From contig JBLNDT010000075.1 of the NCBI GenBank assembly GCA_050261915.1, positions 1 through 64,000 on the forward strand: a stretch of 64,000 nt of DNA, given 5' to 3'. Below, piece by piece: positions 59,517 through 64,000 of this stretch. The position numbers and the translations under genes are program-made. How positions within the stretch are numbered: the first letter of the stretch is position 1; each line of letters opens with the position of its first letter. The notes under the pieces were generated by a model. It was not told the DNA's origin and made no database searches. It saw nothing but the letters and a program-made list of their open reading frames with translations. This DNA is from UBA699 sp050261915 (lineage in GTDB: Bacteria; Bacillota; Clostridia; Clostridiales; Clostridiaceae).

Positions 59517-60194
59517 TTATAAATAATATTTGCTCCGAATTAAATATAGAAAGCCCAAAGCTAAGGTTATAAAGGCAGCAGCATCAGGGATAAGAAGTAA
59601 AAGCCCTGAAGAAAACAGGTTTTGAAGGAGTATATCTTCAAGTATCATCTTACAAGCGGTATGAGCTAGAATTGCGCCCCCAATATAAATCACAAAAGGA
59701 TGATTTTTCATTACAATTGCAGCATATCTGCTTCCGTAGAAAATTATAGGTATATTAAATAATAAACCAAATATAATCAGGGATATACTACCATTTGCTG
59801 TACCTGCTATTGCAAGTACGTTATCCAGACTCATTGCAGCATCTGCTAAAATTATATTTTTAACAGCATCAAAAAATTCAACTGAGGTTGATACCCTCTT
59901 TCCTTCCCCTTTAGATTTTGGTATTAGAAGGTCAAAGGTTATTTTTATAAGTAAAATACCTCCAATAAGCTTAATAGGGAGCCATTTTATCATGAGTATC
60001 CAAGTGACCATTGATGCGAAAATAATCCTAAGCAAAACTGCTATGAATACCCCTAAGGCAGAAGCTTTCTTTGCATAATTTTCGGGGAGATCTTTTGTGG
60101 CAAGTGCTATCACCCCTATATTATCACCGCTTAAAACTATATCAAGCAGTGCTATCTGGAGAACCGGTATAATTATTAGTATTATATTATCCAT
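59517..60194 (-). CDS. TerC-family membrane protein (YjbE-like)
   Basis: A 225-residue TerC/Alx-family protein with about seven hydrophobic segments. The signatures LLDIVLSGDNIGVIALATKDLP and the mid-protein LADAAMSLDNVLAIAGTANG hold the acidic residues for metal binding. Relatives export manganese or other cations. No yybP-ykoY manganese riboswitch is seen upstream. Single-gene unit. Confidence 0.85.
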   Translation of the reverse strand: MDNIILIIIPVLQIALLDIVLSGDNIGVIALATKDLPENYAKKASALGVFIAVLLRIIFASMVTWILMIKWLPIKLIGGILLIKITFDLLIPKSKGEGKRVSTSVEFFDAVKNIILADAAMSLDNVLAIAGTANGSISLIIFGLLFNIPIIFYGSRYAAIVMKNHPFVIYIGGAILAHTACKMILEDILLQNLFSSGLLLLIPDAAAFITLALGFLYLIRSKYYL

Positions 60195-60291
60195 TTGAAT
60201 TCCTTGATTTTATTGCTATTTATATATCCTATTGTTATTGAAGTAAAAATATGATATTATCATCTCCATGATAATTTTTGGGGGGATAGAA

Positions 60292-60804
60292 ATGATTTTT
60301 AGTTATTTATTTATATTTTTTGCTAAGATTATCGAGGTTGCTCTTATGACTATAAGAACAGTGCTGATAACCAGAGGGGAAAAAGTATACGGTGCAGTCA
60401 TTGGTTTTTTTGAAGTAATGATATGGCTTTATGTTATCAATACTGTGCTAAACGGTATACAAAATGATCCGGCAAGAATGATTGCATATGCACTTGGGTT
60501 TTCATGCGGTAACTTTGTTGGATGCACTCTAGAGGAAAAACTTGCACTGGGGGTACTTACAATAAATGCTATTACAGCAGAGGAAAATGGACAAAGGCTT
60601 GCTGAGATTTTAAGAGATAACCATATTGGAGTTACAATGATGGATGCTGAAGGAATAAATGATGTTAAGAAGATGCTTATAATACATGCTAAGAGAAAAA
60701 ATAAAAAACAAATCCTAAAGGTTATAGAAGATTCAGGGATTAATGCAGTAGTATCTATTAATGATACAAAAACAATATATGGTGGCTATGGTTTAAGAAA
60801 ATAA
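60292..60804 (+). CDS. UPF0316/DUF2179 membrane protein
   Basis: A 170-residue protein. Three membrane helices fill about the first 80 residues (IFSYLFIFFAKIIEVALMTIRTV start, then EVMIWLYVINTVLNG and a later helix with AYALGFSCGNFVGC). The C-terminal DUF2179 domain follows (ENGQRLAEILRDNHIGVTMMDAEG). Function unknown. ATG 60292 has GGGGGG upstream; the frame reaches back to 60268. Single gene. Confidence 0.85.
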   Translation: MIFSYLFIFFAKIIEVALMTIRTVLITRGEKVYGAVIGFFEVMIWLYVINTVLNGIQNDPARMIAYALGFSCGNFVGCTLEEKLALGVLTINAITAEENGQRLAEILRDNHIGVTMMDAEGINDVKKMLIIHAKRKNKKQILKVIEDSGINAVVSINDTKTIYGGYGLRK

Positions 60805-60838
60805 TATGCAGGCACTGCTTTGTGCCTGCTTTGTTTAT
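60805..60838 (+). terminator. terminator after the UPF0316 gene
   Basis: GCAGGCAC and GTGCCTGC form an 8-bp stem, with loop TGCTTT and then TTTGTTT. Confidence 0.85.
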
Positions 60839-60879
60839 TGTGATATAATTATTATAGGTTTATTTGGGAGGTGGTAATA

Positions 60880-61704
60880 GTGAAAAATTTTATTGATGCT
60901 TCTCTGGTTTATGAAAATATTAAGGATAAAAATACTGTAATAGTGGACTGTAGAGGAGATCTTTTTAATCATGAATATGGAATAAATGAATATGTTTCAG
61001 GCCACATTGAAGGAGCGTATTATATGGACGCCAAGGATGACCTTTCATCAGACCAAACAATTCATGGGGGGAGAAACCCACTGCCAGACCTTGAAAAGTT
61101 AAAAAATAAGATTGAGGCTATGGGGATAAGTAATGATACAAAGGTGGTTGCCTATGATGATCAAAAAATAGCCACCGCAGCGAGATTTTGCTGGCTTTTA
61201 AGATATATAGGCCATAAAAACAACCATATATTAAACGGAGGAATTAGCAAGTGGATTGCTGCAGGTTACCCCTTGACCAAAGATATTCCTGATAACAAAT
61301 CGGGAAGCTTTAAAATAGAAATTAATAATGATATTTATGCGGATATGGATTATTTAAAAAATAATATAAATACGGAATATATTATAGACTCAAGAACTGA
61401 GGCGAGATACCTTGGAAAACAGGAGCCTATAGACTTTAAAGCAGGTCACATACCAAATGCAGTTAATTATTACTGGAAGAATTTTTTATTTCATGATGGT
61501 ACGGTTATTGATATTGATAAGTTGATTGATTTCTTTAAGGAGATTAAAAACGGGGAAAATGTCACTGTGTACTGCGGTTCAGGAATTGATGCCGCATTTA
61601 ACCATATGATTCTAGATGAAATAGGAATTAAATCAAGGCTTTATATAGGGAGTTTCAGTGACTGGATAACTTACCCTGAAAATAGTATTATAGGAGGCAA
61701 TTAG
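60880..61704 (+). CDS. two-domain rhodanese sulfurtransferase
   Basis: A 274-residue thiosulfate or 3-mercaptopyruvate sulfurtransferase. Domain 1 is inactive (about 1-130: VIVDCRGDLFNHEYG, GHIEGAYYMDAKDDLS), and domain 2 holds the active loop VYCGSGIDAAFNH with the catalytic Cys near residue 230. GTG 60880 has GGAGGTG before it; the frame extends to 60871. dapB starts one base after its stop. Confidence 0.88.
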   Translation: MKNFIDASLVYENIKDKNTVIVDCRGDLFNHEYGINEYVSGHIEGAYYMDAKDDLSSDQTIHGGRNPLPDLEKLKNKIEAMGISNDTKVVAYDDQKIATAARFCWLLRYIGHKNNHILNGGISKWIAAGYPLTKDIPDNKSGSFKIEINNDIYADMDYLKNNINTEYIIDSRTEARYLGKQEPIDFKAGHIPNAVNYYWKNFLFHDGTVIDIDKLIDFFKEIKNGENVTVYCGSGIDAAFNHMILDEIGIKSRLYIGSFSDWITYPENSIIGGN

Positions 61705-61705
61705 T

Positions 61706-62509
61706 ATGGATATAATAATAATGGCTCCCAAGGGAAAAATGGGAAGATTAATTACTAAAATAGCATATGGTATGGAAGGGGTTAATATTGCAGGTGCAAT
61801 TGGCCCAAAGGGAAGGGACTACATAGGGTTGGATGCCGGAGCTGCAGCGGGTATCGGTGAAGTAACAGGAGCTTTGGTTTACGATGATCTTGAAAAAATA
61901 ATTCATAAGGGAGATGTAATCCTTGATTACACAAATCCATCTCTTTCGATGGAGGTAATGGAAAGTGCTCTGAAACATAAAAAAGCTGTAGTTTGCGGCA
62001 CAACTGGCTTCAGTGATGAACAAATGGAAAGAATTAAAGAAATTTCAAGGGACATTCCCCTGGTTTTTGCTGCAAATACCTCTATGGTGGTAAATCTAAT
62101 GTATAAACTTCTTAAGACAGCAACTGAAACTATTGGGAATCTTTCAGATATTGAAATAATTGAAATGCATGACAGAAATAAAAAAGATGCTCCAAGCGGT
62201 ACATCAAAGGAAATGGGAGAAGTGCTGGCTAGGGCTATGGGAAAAGAGCTGAAGGATATAGCAGTGTTTGGAAGAGAGGGTGAAGGGGCAAGAATACCAG
62301 GAACAATTGGATACCATTCCTTAAGAGCTGGAGATATTTCCAGCAGTCACACAGTTATGTTTGGGTTAATGGGAGAAAGACTTGAAATAACACACCATGC
62401 GCACAACTGGGAATGTTTCGCCAATGGTGCTTGTCAGGCGGCAGTTTATTTATATGGAAAGGAACCAGGTTTTTACACAGTTAAAGACGTATTGGGGTTA
62501 AAGGATTAA
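61706..62509 (+). CDS. dapB: 4-hydroxy-tetrahydrodipicolinate reductase
   Basis: A 267-residue DapB. MAPKGKMGRLITK is the nucleotide-binding start (G-x-M-G-x-x-I variant), DYTNPSLSMEVMESALKHKKAVVCGTTG and ANTSMVVNLM follow, and IEIIEMHDRNKKDAPSGTS holds the substrate Lys and His. It makes tetrahydrodipicolinate for lysine and peptidoglycan, and for spore dipicolinate. The usual dapA partner is not adjacent. RBS TAGGAGG before ATG 61706. Confidence 0.93.
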   Translation: MDIIIMAPKGKMGRLITKIAYGMEGVNIAGAIGPKGRDYIGLDAGAAAGIGEVTGALVYDDLEKIIHKGDVILDYTNPSLSMEVMESALKHKKAVVCGTTGFSDEQMERIKEISRDIPLVFAANTSMVVNLMYKLLKTATETIGNLSDIEIIEMHDRNKKDAPSGTSKEMGEVLARAMGKELKDIAVFGREGEGARIPGTIGYHSLRAGDISSSHTVMFGLMGERLEITHHAHNWECFANGACQAAVYLYGKEPGFYTVKDVLGLKD

Positions 62510-62512
62510 TTT

Positions 62513-62893
62513 ATGGATAAAATAATAGAAATAAAAATATATGGCAACGGAAATGAACAAATGGGCTCTTGTTGCAGCAAAACAAAGGGCTGCAGCGGGG
62601 ACTGCGGGTGTAATGGAGGCTGTAGTGATTCAAAAACCTGTATTCAGGCGTATAACAATCTGAAGTCTTATTTTGATGCTTCCGAACTTAAAAACAATAT
62701 CTCCCTTAAGTTCATAGAAGCTGAATGGGAAGAAATGTTAGAAAACGAAGAGTTAAGGGAATTGCTTAAACAAGGTTATAGTCTGCCTATAATTGTGATA
62801 GATGGTATTGTGAGGTATTACGGCGGGATTTCCAATACTCTTGTATATAAAGATGTTGAAGAGCTTTTGGAATATTACCCAAAAAATAAATAG
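62513..62893 (+). CDS. Cys-rich protein of unknown function
   Basis: A 126-residue protein. Eight Cys lie within residues about 19-43 (SCCSKTKGCSGDC, then CNGGC and CIQAY), followed by a mixed alpha/beta region ending LPIIVIDGIVRYYGGI. That last segment looks like the final strands of a thioredoxin fold (a cis-Pro before IIVIDG). The Cys cluster could bind a metal or Fe-S cluster. It starts three bases after dapB, so it is translated with it, downstream of a sulfurtransferase. I do not recognise a named family. Confidence 0.6.
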   Translation: MDKIIEIKIYGNGNEQMGSCCSKTKGCSGDCGCNGGCSDSKTCIQAYNNLKSYFDASELKNNISLKFIEAEWEEMLENEELRELLKQGYSLPIIVIDGIVRYYGGISNTLVYKDVEELLEYYPKNK

Positions 62894-62952
62894 GCATACA
62901 TGATTTAATAAAAAAGCAAGCTTTATCTTTTAAACAAAAATCATGTATACCG
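62893..62952. repeat. inverted repeat after the Cys-rich gene
   Basis: GGCATACATGATTT is matched by AAATCATGTATACC 32 bases later (one G-U), enclosing an AAAGC/GCTTT mini-hairpin. It is possibly a long-loop terminator or a small relic element. Confidence 0.35.
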
Positions 62953-62976
62953 GAGGGGCTTTTTAAAATTTTCAAT

Positions 62977-63111
62977 AAAAAAAGCTGTCTCAAATAAGGC
63001 AGCTTGTATTTACATATACAACCTACAAAACTACCATGCTACTTTTTTCAAAATATAGTAAAACCACGTTTTACCTCTACAAAACTACATTTACCTATTA
63101 AAAAATATCTA
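62977..63111 (-). ncRNA. candidate small RNA next to hutP
   Basis: A sigma-A promoter (63145-63117) and a terminator (AAGCTGCCT/AGACAGCTT at 63005-62982 with seven Us) define a minus-strand transcript of about 135 nt with no gene. It holds GTAGTTTTGTAG twice (63088-63077 and 63034-63023) around a perfect GTAAAAC/GTTTTAC hairpin (63074-63058). A 14-codon GTG-started frame (63067-63023) exists but lacks support. I know no named RNA with this layout. Confidence 0.5.
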
Positions 63112-63116
63112 AATTT

Positions 63117-63145
63117 ATTATATATTAGAGTATAGGGGTTGTCAA
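63117..63145 (-). promoter_or_regulatory. consensus sigma-A promoter facing away from hutP
   Basis: On the minus strand TTGACA (63145-63140), 17 bp and TATAAT (63122-63117): a perfect sigma-A promoter. It starts 17 bp after the hutP stop and reads into the gene-free region. Confidence 0.82.
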
Positions 63146-63161
63146 GATTATAGGGCAAATT

Positions 63162-63578
63162 TTATTCTTCTGAAAGCAGTCTGTGTGCCAGTCCTATGGC
63201 TACGTCGTTTAAATGAAGCAAGCCTATGTTCATAAAAATACATACGCAGATATTTACACCGGATCTTGCAATTCCAATTTTACCTCCAACATTAAAACCG
63301 CTGGCCATTGGGGCTATCTGCATAAGAGCATCCTTGGCGGCACCGCCTACTGCTCCGTCATTTACATAGCTTTCCTTTATAAGTCCCCCTCTTTTGGAGG
63401 CAAACAGGGCTCTTTCAATAATCTTATGAACAGTAGATGAAAAATCTCCGCCAATATCTACTGCGGTAACAATAATTCCCTTTTCTTTATATGCACTTAT
63501 TAGCTTTTCTTCAGAACTTCTTGAGGACACTGCCATTTTAATGGCTGCTTTTGCAGTATCTGTGCTATCGTTATTCAA
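63162..63578 (-). CDS. hutP: HutP-family protein
   Basis: A 138-residue protein of the HutP family. DGAVGGAAKDALMQIAPMASGFNVGGKIGIARSG (middle, about 75-110) and GLLHLNDVAIGLAHRLL at the C-terminus are its signatures. In Bacillus, HutP binds L-histidine and Mg2+ and then UAG-rich RNA to prevent termination before hut genes. No hut genes are adjacent except an amidohydrolase start on the other strand, so the regulon may differ. The start is TTG 63578 after AAGGGGG. Confidence 0.88.
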   Translation of the reverse strand: MNNDSTDTAKAAIKMAVSSRSSEEKLISAYKEKGIIVTAVDIGGDFSSTVHKIIERALFASKRGGLIKESYVNDGAVGGAAKDALMQIAPMASGFNVGGKIGIARSGVNICVCIFMNIGLLHLNDVAIGLAHRLLSEE

Positions 63579-63685
63579 ATTTGTTCCCCCTTAATATATT
63601 TTATAAATAAAATATATCATATATTATGTTCACACAGCAATCACAATGTTATAATAGTGGATGAATAAAATTTCGGGGGTTCAAT

Positions 63686-64000
63686 ATGTTACTTATAAAA
63701 AATGGGAAAATAGTTTCTATGGAAAGTAATAACTACAGCATAGGCTCTATTCTTATAGATAAAGGGAAAATTGTAAAAGTCCAAAGTGATATAGAACTAT
63801 GTAAAGACTATGAAATTATTGATGCAAAAGACTGCTGGGTACTGCCTGGATTAATAGATGCTCATTGCCATATTGGAATAATGGATGAAAACTCAAGGTT
63901 TGAAGGTAGAGATGCCAATGAAGGGGTAGATCCCGTAACTCCACAAATGAGAGCCATTGATGGAATTAATCCTATGGACCAAAGTTTTTATGATGCAAGA
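63686..64000 (+). CDS. amidohydrolase, N-terminal part
   Basis: The first 105 residues of an amidohydrolase cut by the window end. LLIKNGKIVSMESNNYS is the small beta-sandwich start, and VLPGLIDAHCHIGIMDENSRF carries the HxH metal motif. NEGVDPVTPQMRAIDGINPMDQSFYDAR matches the imidazolonepropionase-like/aryldialkylphosphatase-type branch. The divergent HutP gene would suit an imidazolone-related substrate, but that is speculative. RBS CGGGGG before ATG 63686. Confidence 0.85.
   Translation, partial: MLLIKNGKIVSMESNNYSIGSILIDKGKIVKVQSDIELCKDYEIIDAKDCWVLPGLIDAHCHIGIMDENSRFEGRDANEGVDPVTPQMRAIDGINPMDQSFYDAR

Noticed and set aside
60195..60291. yybP-ykoY manganese riboswitch upstream of the TerC-family gene
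   Set aside because: TerC genes often carry one, but this 97-bp AT-rich gap shows none of the conserved blocks.
63023..63067. 14-codon peptide gene in the small RNA next to hutP
   Set aside because: A GTG start with moderate RBS exists, but a frame this short is expected by chance and no comparison is possible here.
63023..63088. CTACAAAACTAC repeats as ends of a transposon
   Set aside because: They are direct, not inverted, 54 bp apart, with no transposase or target duplication.

Overview
This window reads as a chromosome segment of a low-G+C, anaerobic, spore-forming Firmicute of the Clostridium type. Three things point that way: an alpha/beta-type small acid-soluble spore protein, a sigma-I/RsgI pair, and strictly anaerobic metabolism (tungsten aldehyde oxidoreductase, HgcA/HgcB, cysteine desulfidase). 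Gene order is dense and operonic. Strong purine-rich ribosome binding sites, frequent TTG/GTG starts and sharp rho-independent terminators made most boundaries clear. No tRNA, rRNA, CRISPR array, insertion sequence or prophage was seen.

Layout. 1-516 is the end of an ApbE-type flavin transferase. 598-6149 is a complete fructose PTS operon (fruR-fruK-IIA-IIBC-ptsH-ptsI), followed by an unusual structured intergenic region and gap. 7624-12290 holds an Xre-like regulator, a flavodoxin-like oxidoreductase and a serine operon (class V aminotransferase, serA, DUF1015). 12452-24399 is mixed housekeeping: cupin, FMN-binding protein, aldo/keto reductase, DJ-1/LysR pair, SASP, HAD, HNH, soluble chemoreceptor-like protein, LUD protein, PAP2, M48 protease, a SIR2-like protein and proC. 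A minus-strand group at 24400-28522 carries isoaspartyl dipeptidase, HD hydrolase, sortase, M19 dipeptidase and a pentapeptide-repeat protein. 28633-30254 is a biotin module (bioY with a BirA operator, and birA). ppaX, rsgI-sigI and a DUF5667 exported protein follow.

33521-46647 is a coherent tungsten locus. It has a sigma-54 activator, a sigma-54 promoter driving a W-type aldehyde:ferredoxin oxidoreductase with MoaD- and MoeB-like partners, the tupABC tungstate transporter behind a Moco/Tuco-class riboswitch, mog, and a second sigma-54 promoter plus riboswitch plus terminator ahead of moeA-moeA/PBP-moaA-moaC-MOSC. A 16-bp imperfect palindrome recurs at the regulated sites and is proposed as the activator's binding site.

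46728-50514 holds membrane proteins, a decapitated ABC ATPase and a PHP protein. 50622-51930 is the most notable locus: hgcA and hgcB, the mercury methylation pair. The hgcB frame is interrupted by UGA where a conserved cysteine is expected. It then continues in frame for 18 codons of HgcB-like C-terminus ending in C-G-C, and a SECIS-like hairpin lies at the right distance, so HgcB may be a selenoprotein. 52015-56125 is a cysteine module: an amino-acid binding lipoprotein, a sigma-54 activator with a Cys-rich sensor, a sigma-54 promoter and a CyuA/CdsB-family cysteine desulfidase. 56177-58071 is a GntR-ABC operon with an 18-bp palindromic operator. The end of the window has DegV, PadR, TerC, UPF0316, rhodanese, dapB, a Cys-rich protein, a candidate small RNA with its own sigma-A promoter and terminator, a HutP-family protein and the start of an amidohydrolase.
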